NCBI GenBank assembly: GCA_029718625.1
Contig: CM056389.1
Location: 18,891,521-18,955,520, forward strand
Source: Synaphobranchus kaupii
Lineage: Eukaryota; Chordata; Actinopteri; Anguilliformes; Synaphobranchidae
Length of the DNA stretch: 64,000 bases
Reading direction: 5' to 3'
A program made the position numbers and the translations under genes. Shown here piece after piece: positions 15,306 to 26,300 of this stretch (position 1 is the first letter of the stretch; each line of letters begins with the position of its first letter). The notes under the pieces are model-generated. The model did not search any database. It saw only the letters and a program-made list of their open reading frames with translations, and was not told the DNA's origin.

Positions 15306-15529
15306 TAATGTGGTACTACTAACTAACCCGAGTAGGCCTCACTGGTTTGCCCCTCTATCCTAACACTGACTAACATTTGTGTGATACAATCTCATTTTAG
15401 TTTACTGTAGATGATTTCCTTCCTGACCGAAGTGCATGAACTTATTTGTAGTAACATTAGATTTGAGATCAATAACCACCATCGTGCTGCGACACAGCCA
15501 GTTTACTCCACACTCCTTTGTTCTCTGAG

Positions 15530-15615
15530 CACACGCGCACGCGCACACACACGTACACACGCACGCACACACACATGTGCATACCCACACAAATGCTCCA
15601 ACACGCACACAACAC
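15530..15615. repeat. AC-rich simple repeat
   Basis: Mixed CA and CGCA repeats (acacgcgcacgc, acacacgtacac). No gene. Confidence 0.9.
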
Positions 15616-15925
15616 GATATGTCTATTTAGTAGAATGTAATATTCATGTTTTTCCTTGATTAATAAATCTATTTTTGTTAAACCTGGTGTCTGTTCTGAT
15701 AGCTCTCATTCTCATATGATGAGTCAAACCTAATCATTAGAACGTAATACCTTCAACTCTTATGAATTATTAGTTATTAGTGCTTTGATGCTAAATTGTA
15801 GTAGTAATTATAATACATAATGATCAAATTACTGATTTAATTTTAACCTAACTTAATAATATGGGCAAACCTCATTATTCCATAGTTATTGCCTATATTT
15901 CTGGCATCCCATGTAAGAGTTTTAT

Positions 15926-16180
15926 ATAGAGGCATATTCCTTACATTTATGGTGCCCTGGTGTGAGGATTTATATATTCTCTACATTTATTGGCGCCCCG
16001 TTCGAGGATATTCCCTACATAATTGGTGCCCAGGTGAAGACCGGTAAGACGGACATGTTTTATATGTCTATCACCACTACTGCTAAATGTGTATGTAAAC
16101 ACCTTGCATGAGCAATACTGTAAGAATATAGAGGCATATTACTTACATAATTAATGTCTCGATGCGAACCGCAATGTCAG
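15926..16180. repeat. Diverged repeats resembling LTR edge plus primer-binding site
   Basis: Three or four related segments carry tacat, then a-t-tggygccc, then a GAGGAT-like ending (15941-15969, 15981-16009, 16015-16040, and a fourth from about 16120). The pattern of an LTR end (CTACA) followed by TGGYGCCC resembles LTR/PBS junctions, but no LTR could be delimited. Confidence 0.4.
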
Positions 16181-16915
16181 GTATATTGTATACTGTACAT
16201 GCAACTACTTGTACTTGAAACGACAGTTTTGATTATTTCCAGGTAGGAGATGAGTAGAGGACAGGAGTGGAGGAAAGGAGGTGGGGAGTGAAGATTACTG
16301 GGACGCACCATTAGGCTATATTTTAGGCTAGCTACAAAGATCAAAATTATCATACAAATACATCTAGCAACACTGATGTAGATAAATGTGGAGGGGTATG
16401 CAGCATAGCAACATGTTAACGTTAGCTAAAGTAGGCTAGATGTCGTATTAGTGTTCACTATTGTAGGGAATATTCATTTAAATCTATACACGGGGCGTCA
16501 CTTATGTACTGAGATACGCCACTACCATCCTTATACAACTGGTGGCATAGTTTTTGTATAATAAATCAGTCTCATAAAATTTTATATACTATTCTCAAAA
16601 GAGAATATACTAAAAATGGGTAACTTGAATTAATAATTAAATTAATTACCAATAAAATTACACATTAATAATTGTCTTAGCAAAATCACAACATTATGTA
16701 CTCAGTACAACATTATGTACTCAGCGCGTGCGGGCGCACGTGGGGGTTTCCATGTTCTCCTGCGTGTGGGGGGTTGCCTCGGACACGTGTTCAGAGAGAA
16801 CAAAAACTAAAATGGAGGGAGGTTTGAAACTAGCTTTTGCTGGAGCTAGCTAATGGTGGCGCATGAACCATACCATACACATAAGGGATAGCCATAAGCT
16901 TATTGATGCATAGGA

Positions 16916-17136
16916 AGCGGCAGTGTAGTATAATGGTTAAGGAACTGGACTTGTAACCGAAAGGTTGCAGGTTCGATTCCCAGGTAGGACACTGCCGTTG
17001 TACCCTTGAGCAAGGTACTTAACCTGAATTGCTTCAGTACATATCCAGCTGTATAAATGGATAAATGTAATAAGAAGTTGTGTAAGTCGCTCTGGATAAG
17101 AGCGTCTGCTAAATGCCTATAATGTAATGTAATGCA
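16916..17136 (+). mobile_element. tRNA-derived SINE with L2/UnaL2-like tail
   Basis: A-box-like tagtataatggttaagg and B box GGTTCGATTCC at 16970-16980 lie at tRNA spacing. The tail (gtcgctctggataagagcg tctgctaaatgcc) is the stem-loop shared with fish L2 LINEs, followed by (atgta)n. It is not a functional tRNA gene. Confidence 0.9.
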
Positions 17137-17339
17137 TGTGCGTTGAGATCAGAGTGCAGTGTTAAGTTTACGACTGGTTAGTGTTTAAAGACAGATCACA
17201 TGCAAGATATGTTCTGTGCGTGATGCATTAAACCTAACGCAGCGTGGTGGATGGCTTACAGTCATTCAAAGTAAAACGGTAACACAAAACATGTTGCATT
17301 GCTAACTAATAAGCTATGCACATGTTACAGCCTTACTTG

Positions 17340-18050
17340 AATCAAAGTCCTTTAAATGGTTTCCTCCGTTGGATTGCACACTCACAATGAAAGGGGAAAG
17401 CCGGTCGCCCAATCCTGTGGTTGTAGTTCGTAGGGGTTGGTAATGGAACCGGTCGCATTACTTGAGTCCCTGGAACTGGTTTCTTTCATCGCCAGGGTTA
17501 CGATGGGAAGGGGAACCGGTCGCCCTATCCTGGGGTTGCAGTTATTTCCCCTGAAATACGCAGCTGATCCTGCTGCAGACCGCTTGCCTCTTTGTGGACT
17601 CACCGGCGGTGCTGTGCTGCAGGATCAGGGGCTGCGTGGTCTGCTTGGTGGTTCTTCTTGACCACCGGGTGCTCGCGATGCCTCCTTGCGTCTCCTCTCC
17701 GGTCCTCCATGGCCGATAGCCGGGGGTAGATGAGCCCGCCTCGCTCAGTTGGATCGGCGTCATAAACGGCCGTGCTTCCTTGTGGAGCGAGGTTTTCTTC
17801 CCCGGGCATGCAGGCCGCACGGGGCCGTGAGACGAGACAGTGAAGGCCCTGCCGAGAGCGGACAACTGAACCGGAAGAACTGGGAGAAGGAGCGGCCGTG
17901 TTGCCCCTTTTATAAACTTTATTGCCAGTCGCGCATTTCCCCTGTGTAGTATCACATTACAGTGCGGACAGAAATCACAACTGGTACAACTTCCAACGTG
18001 GAGGAGGAGCCTCCTGTGGACTGTATGGAACTGTAGTTCCTGTTGTCCCT
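17340..18050 (-). other. CpG-rich antisense promoter-like or LTR-like segment
   Basis: On the minus strand a TATA box (tttataaaaggggc, near 17905-17920) is followed by about 300 bp of CpG-rich DNA open in one frame and then a consensus donor (gccggtgagt near 17606-17616). This fits an LTR/leader of a retroelement or a first exon. Repeated ggaaccggtcgccctatcct text at 17400 and 17513 flanks it. No protein family is recognised. Confidence 0.4.
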
Positions 18051-18278
18051 ACACTATGGTACATTATAAATTCTGATATCTAGGCCACATCCCAAATTCT
18101 TCACTCCCCACCTCCTGTCTTCCACTCATCTCCTACAAGGAAGTATGCAAAATAGCCTGTACATTTCAAGTAGCCTACAAGTATTTGCATGTACAGTATA
18201 CAGTGTACCTGACATTATGGTTGTGCGTCGAGACATTAATATGTAACAATTAATATGTAATTAAGATGCAATCAGCAA

Positions 18279-18381
18279 CATTAGATTAAAACACAAAGAT
18301 CCTTTTCTGGGGCACAGAGGAGAGGAGAGCAACATTAGATTAAAACACAAAGATCCTTTTCTGGGGCACGGAGGAGAGGAG
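18279..18381. repeat. Direct duplication of about 50 bp
   Basis: gcaacattagattaaaacac...ggggcac(a/g)gaggagagga occurs twice in tandem with one difference. Confidence 0.9.
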
Positions 18382-18429
18382 GTGGTAGTGGAGGAAAGGA
18401 GGATGCATTTTTCGAGTATTGGGACGCAC

Positions 18430-20300
18430 CCCTGGACAGACAGCCATTTTTATCCCCCGCCCAGGCTCCCATATGCAAATTACAGTGTGAATATTTTAAC
18501 CACTGAACAGCTAACTTGTGAAGCAATCACAACTCAATACAAACTGAACTAGTTAACTGCGCTGATAGTAGTTAAGCACTAGTGATGGCGAAATGAGGCT
18601 TCATGAAGCACTGAGGCTTTGCAGCCAATTGTACCGCAAATAGATTCATTATTTGAAGCCTCATTCAACACAGCGTACACCAGTGACACCTGCTGGTAAA
18701 AATAATTTAGAGCAGCTAAATCATTACTTTTAGCTCACTGTTAACGTGTCGGACTTGAGGACTAATTGGTGCGAGAGTTCGAAACCCGGCTGGGGCGATA
18801 CTCATACTCACTCATAATTGACAGTTGTAACTGTCATTAGGCTAGATTTGTTTTCTATTAAGATATAAAATAATATATGTAATAATATTATATTATTAAG
18901 TTTGAAAATGAAAAAAGCAGGAAGATTGAAATAAAGGGGGACAACATTTGTGTGGGGTTCAATTGAGCAGTAAAAGTGTTTCCATAACTGGGGACTGGGA
19001 GTTTTTCTATAACTGGAGACTGGGATGGCTTCTATAACTGGAAAAAAAATCACACCAAAACGTATTTTTTAAAAACCCTCAATAGCAATAATAACAAACT
19101 CTCAGCACTCTCCGCAACAACCAACAAATGAGAACCCATGAAGTAAGGGGGGTATCGTTTCTTTACATCTACACTTCAAAACCACAAATCCCCCCAGGAA
19201 TCCAAAACAAACCTGCCTTGATGAAAGTCGAAACGTTGGTAATGCAATAATGAATATACGGAGCTTAAAGTGTGGTGATAGTTAATTATTGTTGGTGTAA
19301 TTACTATAACCACTAGCACATTGCATGAAATTGCGGTGTGAATTATTTTCATTATTTTTCTTAGGTATCTGAAAAGCAACAGCAGTGTCAGCAGCAGGAA
19401 ATAAGCCAACTTCAGAAAGTAAACAGTTCATGTTGGAAACACAATAGGCTGTAGGCCATTGTTCACATTTGGTACGCTACTGATAATCCATGACGATGCG
19501 CTTTGTAAAAGGCGCAATAGCCTACAAATTAAATGGAATAGAAACTGGAGCGAATGTGAGTTCGATCGCTGTCTCTATACAGTAGGCTATTGTATTGTAG
19601 TACATAACAGCGACGCTACTTTCAGACACCGGCGGTAGCTATGGGCTACGTGCGTCTTGCCCACCCAATCAAAAGTTAAGAAAAAAAAAACATTTTGTTC
19701 AGCCAATGGAAAAATAGCACAGAAAATACCAGTACCGTTTCTAACTTCTGATTGGGTGGGCAACCTACAGCCCGCCTCCAAAGTCTCCCACTGCTCACCC
19801 CCTCTTCTCGTCGTGTTCAGGGCAGGCACAAACACACAGAGCTCTGAAGCAGACCCGTCCGCTGCACAGAGTGTCTCTCGGAGTCTCAGTGTCATGCCGA
19901 GGGGGAGGGGTGTTGCCATGACAACTATGAACTCTGATGGCTCAGATTGCACACACATAGGGCAAGGCAAATTAGTGTTCTAAATGTTAGTTTAACTTTA
20001 GTTAAGTTTTTGTTTATTGCGCTTATTTTTGTCAGGGATCATGTACAAAAACAGTAATCTCAGATAGAGGAGAAATTGTGCATGTGACCGTTTGAAAATT
20101 GGATATTATCGGTTTCATCTGCAACAAGTTATTTCTCCAAGTTATCTTGCATCTTTAACCCCTTCCGCCATACCATGTTGCATGGGCGAAAGCAAAACCT
20201 GGTTATTCTTGCTCATGAGAAGGCCATTACATCGGCTCTTGATATGGATTGAAGTAGGCTAGCCTACGTTTTTTTATTTTTTTAATATAATTTGTTTCAG
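18430..20300. other. Gene-free stretch with hairpin near 19660-19770
   Basis: No supported gene. At 19657-19764 an inverted repeat is seen (ttgcccacccaatcaaaagtt and aacttctgattgggtgggcaa), probably a small MITE or foldback. Segment 18580-18700 resembles hAT-type ends. Confidence 0.45.
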
Positions 20301-20317
20301 ATTTTTTCCCCCGTTGT

Positions 20318-20515
20318 TTCCCCCCCCCAATTGAACCCCTATTCTAATTCAATTCCCCCCGTGTAGCAACCGCTAGAGAATCACCGCTGCACAACCCCGT
20401 CAGCCAGTAGTAGACGGTTACCACGTCCAGATTCAGGGCGCGACTCCTCCAAGCAGGACCGTGATTCCAACTCGCCCAGGGCCGCTATATGCGCAGCGAT
20501 TCTCTCCGATAGATT
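20318..20515 (-). mobile_element. SINE (same family as 46767-47162), truncated
   Basis: Reverse orientation text (ttgaacccctattctaattc, cgtgtagcaaccgctagaga, ccaactcgcccagggccg) matches the reverse complement of the SINE at 46767-47162. The tRNA-like 5' half is missing. Confidence 0.85.
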
Positions 20516-23286
20516 AAACATTTTATTTTAGAAAATACCCTGTGTGAGGTTGTGTAGAAATGCAGGAAATAAGTTTTAAAAGGCTCAAAATTTTATGGGG
20601 GAGGACCCCCAGACCCCCCACTACTTCGTTCCCCTTTGTGCCCCACCAACATCTCTTCATGCCCCCCCAATCAAAACAGTCTAGAACCGGGTCTGGTAAC
20701 TACACTATTTCAAGCCAACTTAAACTGAAAATCTTTACTGCAGCATGAAGAAGACACATATAATCTAGGTAGAGATAAAACACAGTAATGGGGGAGTAAA
20801 AGTGAATATGCTACTTAACGTTAGTGACTGGAGATAACTGGCGTTAGCCGCGAACATTGCGTTTTCTCTGAACCTTATACATAGGCTACCGATAAGCATT
20901 GTCCCTGTTGACTTTATAAATGAAACCATACCACCATCCCTCCACCAGAAATGTGTATAACAAGCTACATTTACTGCTGCAACATAGCTAGCTGTCACTT
21001 CAGATGTCAGTCGTAGTGTCGGCTAACCTGCACCGGATGTGTTTCTTGCTATGGCCAGGAGAGTCCTGACGTTGTAGTACAAATACATCTTATTTTCAAG
21101 TGCTCTGTGTTCTTGCATACTAAACAGAACATTCTTAGTGCACGTTAAAGTGTACTTACAAGTCGTTAAAGTGTACTTACAAGTACACGAACACGCAAGT
21201 GCGCAAGTACGTAATTTTAAACACAGTCATAAATTTGGGTCTCCACCCGACTGGGCTCGCCACATAAAAAAATGTGTTTGCCTTTCAAATGACTCTCCTT
21301 TTACAGAGGGGTGTGATCACTCATCATAACCAGAAGAGGGTGACAAATACCCACTGGAGTGCCATACTGGAACGTCGTACCCCAGTGCTGATATCAAGCA
21401 ACAGACATCACAGAAGGTATGTGGGAAATGACTGAGCAACATCATTCCCTAACAGCTCATATAAATCAGAGTTTTGGGGGGGAAAACTATGCAAGGTTGT
21501 CTATCTGTCTGTCTGTTTACTTTTGACTTTCCAGATTACTTTTCTTTGAGTGCAAAAAAAGCACCAGGGATATAAAATAAATTATAAAATCTATACATTT
21601 TTCAATGTCTGAAGAATACAATTCAAGTCAATGAAATCTGATCTATATAGTGCTTTTTTTCAGAGAAACGGTAGTAAAATTGGGCAGAAACTTGGGCTGA
21701 AGAGCTTAACGTCACATTAAGGTGATAATAAACTGAGTCAAAGGAACATTCTCCATCACTTTTTAGGAATTTAGGACAGGGATAATTGTCCCCAGTTCTA
21801 AACTTTGATAAACTGAAACTTGAGCAAATACACATGCTGCTGATTGGGCTATGGCTGGTGAAAAAGAGGCTCACAAAAATCCCAGGTGCAAAATTTGCTT
21901 TGGGGATAAAAAGCTTCTCAGTGGGATTTTAAAAGTATTTTTACCACTGCCGTGTTGAATTCTCTTCTCTGATTGGCTGGAGGGTGTGCATGCATTTCCT
22001 ATAAAAGCACACCTATAAAGTAGTTCCAACTTCTTCTTCTGGGACTTTTGCCATTTATTGAGGGCGTGACAGAAACTTTTGGTTTCACTGACCATAATCA
22101 AATAGTTTCACTTAATGAATAGTTTCACTTAGAACATTGAATTGAACATGTAACATTGCAATAGTTTTCTGGGTTTGTGCTATTGGCTTGTGCAAGCTAC
22201 ATCATACGGCCTCATATAATTGCAATCAATACAGGCTAACAACACACTAGCCCTTAATTCTTGTAAGTTTGATCACTACTAAACAGTCAACAACCTATGT
22301 TTTCTGTGAGAAATGTATTGTCTGCTCTAATTCTCCATTTTTCCCTCCCTACTATAATAACTACAGCCAGACATACAGTGGGCTCCAGAATTACTGCCAC
22401 CCCTGACTGAAAATGCAATAAAAATACAATTAAAAAAATAATAATAACAATAGTGAAAAACCAACATGTGAGAAATACTGCACTTTATTAATGTTTCAAT
22501 GGAACCAACCAAAATCAATTATGAATTTAATTCAAAATAAATTTCCTACAAATCAAGGTTTCACAATTAATGGAATTAACGACGCTCACGTTCACGTTCA
22601 TTAGTTGCAAACGGATACTTTCAGTTCACCGTTCACCAAAAACATGAGCACGTTCAATGAACGCGCTCTTTTAGTGCGTTCATGCACAACACTGACTACA
22701 GTCGTATCTCGCCTTGTTCAGTCAAATAAAAAAATATCCTAATTTATTTTTTTTTAAATCAGACTAGGGCCCCCACACAGATTGTGAGGAAGGGCCTACT
22801 GCATATAGTACTGTGTCATCAGCATAAAGATGGACAGGAGTTACCAGCAACTCTGGGGCTCAGGAACCTTGGGGTTCCCTTAGTGACTGGTTGTGGCTGT
22901 GAGAACAGCTACTCTGATTTAACACACTGCATTCTGACAGATAAGTATATACTGTAAGTAGTTAATGCAACGGGATGAAATAATTTATCCCTACTGAAGC
23001 AAGGGGAGGGAATACTTTTAGAATCCCACTGAGGAATGATTAATCCACAAAGTAATTATTATTATTATTATTTTGCAATCTCTTGTTATGCCTTTTGTTT
23101 TTAAACAGACTATATCTTGTTATGTTTGATCTTTTCTCATTTGTAACATTGTTCAGGGTTCATGTCCAAATGAATGGGAGAGCACAGTGAAAAATTAAAG
23201 CTCGCTCATACCGTGTGTTTACCCTTATAATATAGTTCCGTCAGTAAGAGAGTGATGAAGTAAAGATTTATTTCCATGTTCTACAG
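20516..23286. other. Gene-free stretch upstream of the SecA-like gene
   Basis: No supported coding gene. Repeat hints: Tc1-like end at about 22377 (acagtgggctccagaatta), hAT-like text at 22580-22690, a short tandem duplication at 21145-21185 (aagtcgttaaagtgtactta). The promoter of the SecA-like gene should lie here or further upstream; I could not pick it. Confidence 0.4.
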
Positions 23287-23294
23287 CTTGAACC

Positions 23295-23381
23295 ATGGGA
23301 AACTCAGTCACAGTGAAGAATGAAACCCCATACACTTGGGCCTACTCATATGAGGTCACCTTCCTGATCCATCGTGCTTCA
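23295..23381 (+). CDS. Exon 1 (coding part): N-terminus of the SecA-like protein
   Basis: This exon encodes 29 residues and ends in phase 0 before GTAAGT at 23382. The start reads M-G-N-S-V-T, which fits the N-myristoylation pattern (Gly2, small or uncharged residues, Thr6). The following residues alternate polar and hydrophobic, as in beta strands. A pyrimidine-rich stretch ending in ctacag at 23286 is a plausible acceptor, so this may be the second exon of the transcript. I do not recognise the domain. Confidence 0.7.
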
Positions 23382-26300
23382 GTAAGTTTCCATGTGATTC
23401 ACTTACTCATTTTAATAAGCGCAAAAAATACAAAAAATACATTAAAATACAGAAATACACTACATTACTATTTCTTTCCCCTCAGGAATTCGGCACTCTG
23501 GCCGCCTGGCAATCTGCAACATATACAGTGGGCCGATTCAGTAGATCACTCCTGAATCTGAAATATGGAGATCAGAGAGAAATTTCTCTCTCATATGACT
23601 ATGGCCTCAGCGCAGAAACCACATTCACCATAAAAGAAAGCCTGGATCGATCTCTTATTGAACTGCATTGTAACAGTAACAGCACAGTTAAGACTTGCCC
23701 CAACTACGGTAAGATACTGTCTTTTTAAAAATATTTTTTAAAGATACTGTCAATTTACTATAATCAGTGCAAAAACTGCATATCCAAAGGAAAAGACCTA
23801 ACATCTTACATACAGGAAGTATCCGCTGTAGACAAGGAATTTCAGAGTGAAGTAGGGAGTTATGGATATAAAGTAGGGGGTCACTGGATATAGAATAGGG
23901 GTCACTCCACATCAGGTGCGTCCGCAAAAAAATATGAGGTGCCTAAGGCGCGCCATGCTGAAAAAGAGCGGGAAAACGCATCAAACCCATTGAAGATAAT
24001 TGCAAAAGTCGCCTCAAGCTATGATAGGCCAATAATGGGCGATATCCAATGAGGTTTCTATCAGGCTTTTGTTATTCAATGACATGTTAATTATTCTCCC
24101 CCACACAGAATGGCGTGCAGGGGAGAGGGAACGGGATGAGGGGTGCATGGGTCAAAGGTCAAGGGAGTTTTTATTTTAACTAAAGTGCACATATTTAGGA
24201 AAAGTCACGAAGGGGGGTTGTAACTTTTTTGGGTGCATAGTTATTGGAATATTGGACTCCATATGGGTCAGATAACCCACCCTGGCCATTCATGGGTTAA
24301 TGACAAAGTTGTTTTGGGAAAGCAGTGATATTAGGAGCTGCTAGTTTGCTATGCTAAGTACAGTGACAGTCGCCTCGTGATGGTATAAACAGACTCCTCT
24401 AGCACATCTGTCAGTAGTCTTCACAAAATCAAGACAACAGGCTCCAAGTTTCCAAAGTGACAAAACACTTTTGATCTGATGGCCCAATAAGGCTGGTTGC
24501 ATATAGGGGAGCATTCACTACCCAATGGGAGGCGGTCCTATATGCAAAAAAAATGTTTATACACGTTTAGAAAATGCATGTAATGTGTTGAAATATATGC
24601 AAGCAAAATATGTCAATACTACAAAACTTCCCACTTTGATGCATTTCTTATTGACTGTAATGTACCAAACCAAAACCATTCATTACTGAGCCTGTCTGCC
24701 TCTGTGTTCTCAGCCAAATCTACATACATTTACGTATATATGCTCATGCCAAATGTGCCTGTAAGATGTATGTTTACTTACATTGGGAAGCAATTTATTC
24801 CTTTATATTCTTCACAAATGTTTTTCTTATAATGTTAAATGTATGTCCTGTGTGAAAGAATATAATGTGTATTTTTTGTGTATGGGGGGGCTATCAAGTG
24901 TAAGACACTGGCTACCTTTACATGCAGCCATATAGTCATATTAATTTGACTATATGAAGCGTTCTCTGGTGGTGGTTGAGGTGAGTTTCCCCCTCATCAT
25001 TGTAAAGCGCTTTGAGTGTGAGAAAGGCGCTATATAAATGCCAGGCAGTATCATTCTTAATATTACTCCCATTCGCTCAGGAGCAGAGTGGGGTGGGGGG
25101 TGGGGGGCTGCGGGGGCTCCATATTTTTGTACTTTTTAACTGCCATTCCCTTTCTCAAAAGCAAAAATTGAGGAAGACCGTGTTCAGCAGCAGCAACGAA
25201 ATGAAGAGTTGCGCCAACAAGAGGAACTGCGGCATTCGAACAGACAGGAGCAGGAGAAGAAGATTGAGGAAGAAATCAACAGAGAAAATGAGATCGCAAG
25301 AAGGAAACTGTCAGAAGTGCGATCAAAGATTAATCTGAGTCTAAGTCTAGAGGAGCAAGAGAGGCATCATCAGCAAAGCCATGTGCTGCAGCAAGTGGAA
25401 GACCCTTCAGCTGCTATAGAGTGGGATGAGGTATGTATGCTCAAGCAGTGGAAGACCATTCAGCTGCTATAGAGCGGGATGAGGTATGTATGCTCAAGCA
25501 GTGGAAGACCATTCAGCTGCTATAGAGTGGGATGAGGTATGTATGCTCAAGCAGTGGAAGACCATTCAGCTGCTATAGAGCAGGATGAGGTATGTATGCT
25601 CAAGCAGTGGAAGACCATGCAGCTGCTATAGAGTGGGATGAGGTATGTATGCACAAGCAGTGGAAGACCATGCAGCTGCTATAGAGTGGGATGAGGTATG
25701 TATGCTCAAGCAGTGGAAGACCCTTCAGCTGCTATAGAGCGGGATGAGGTATGTATGCTCAAGCAGTGGAAGACCATTCAGCTGCTATAGAGTGGGATGA
25801 GGTATGTATGCTCAAGCAGTGGAAGACCATTCAGCTGCTATAGAGCAGGATGAGGTATGTATGCACAAGCAGTGGAAGACCATGCAGCTGCTATAGAGTG
25901 GGATGAGGTATGTATGCTCAAGTAGTGGAAGACCATGCAGCTGCTATAGAGTGGGATGAGGTATGTATGCTGTCTTCTGACATATGCAGCTAATAAAATA
26001 ATCTAATCTCTTAAATATGATAGGCTTAAATATACTTTAAATACCATAGAATATTCTCTTACAATCTTTGGTAGGTTCCATTAAGTTAGGCTTGAAAGTA
26101 CTCTTCATATTAGTCAGTTTAGCTGCTGATAGCCCATTTAAATAACAAGCAAAAGACCCAGCAGAAACCATAAATATATACTACTCAAAAGAAGTTAAGG
26201 GTCAAAGGAAATTTTTTGATCATTTTTGTAAGTATGTCTTTTTAAGCCAGATAGGGTTAGAATATCCCCCTTTGGGTTGTCATTTGGACTATAGACATCA

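Larger units (their letters stand above)
16151..18240. mobile_element. Foldback pair: inverted arms of about 160 bp
   Basis: The left arm 16151-16310 (taatgtctcgatgcgaacc ... gtggggagtgaagatt) matches the reverse complement of 18083-18240 at roughly 80%. Between the arms lie a tRNA-type SINE and the CpG-rich segment 17340-18050. A diverged partial copy of one arm end recurs at 18360-18430. Confidence 0.7.

Noticed and set aside
16916..16990. Functional tRNA gene
   Set aside because: The A and B boxes belong to a SINE head joined to an L2-like tail, and a second copy of the same unit lies at 54228-54465.
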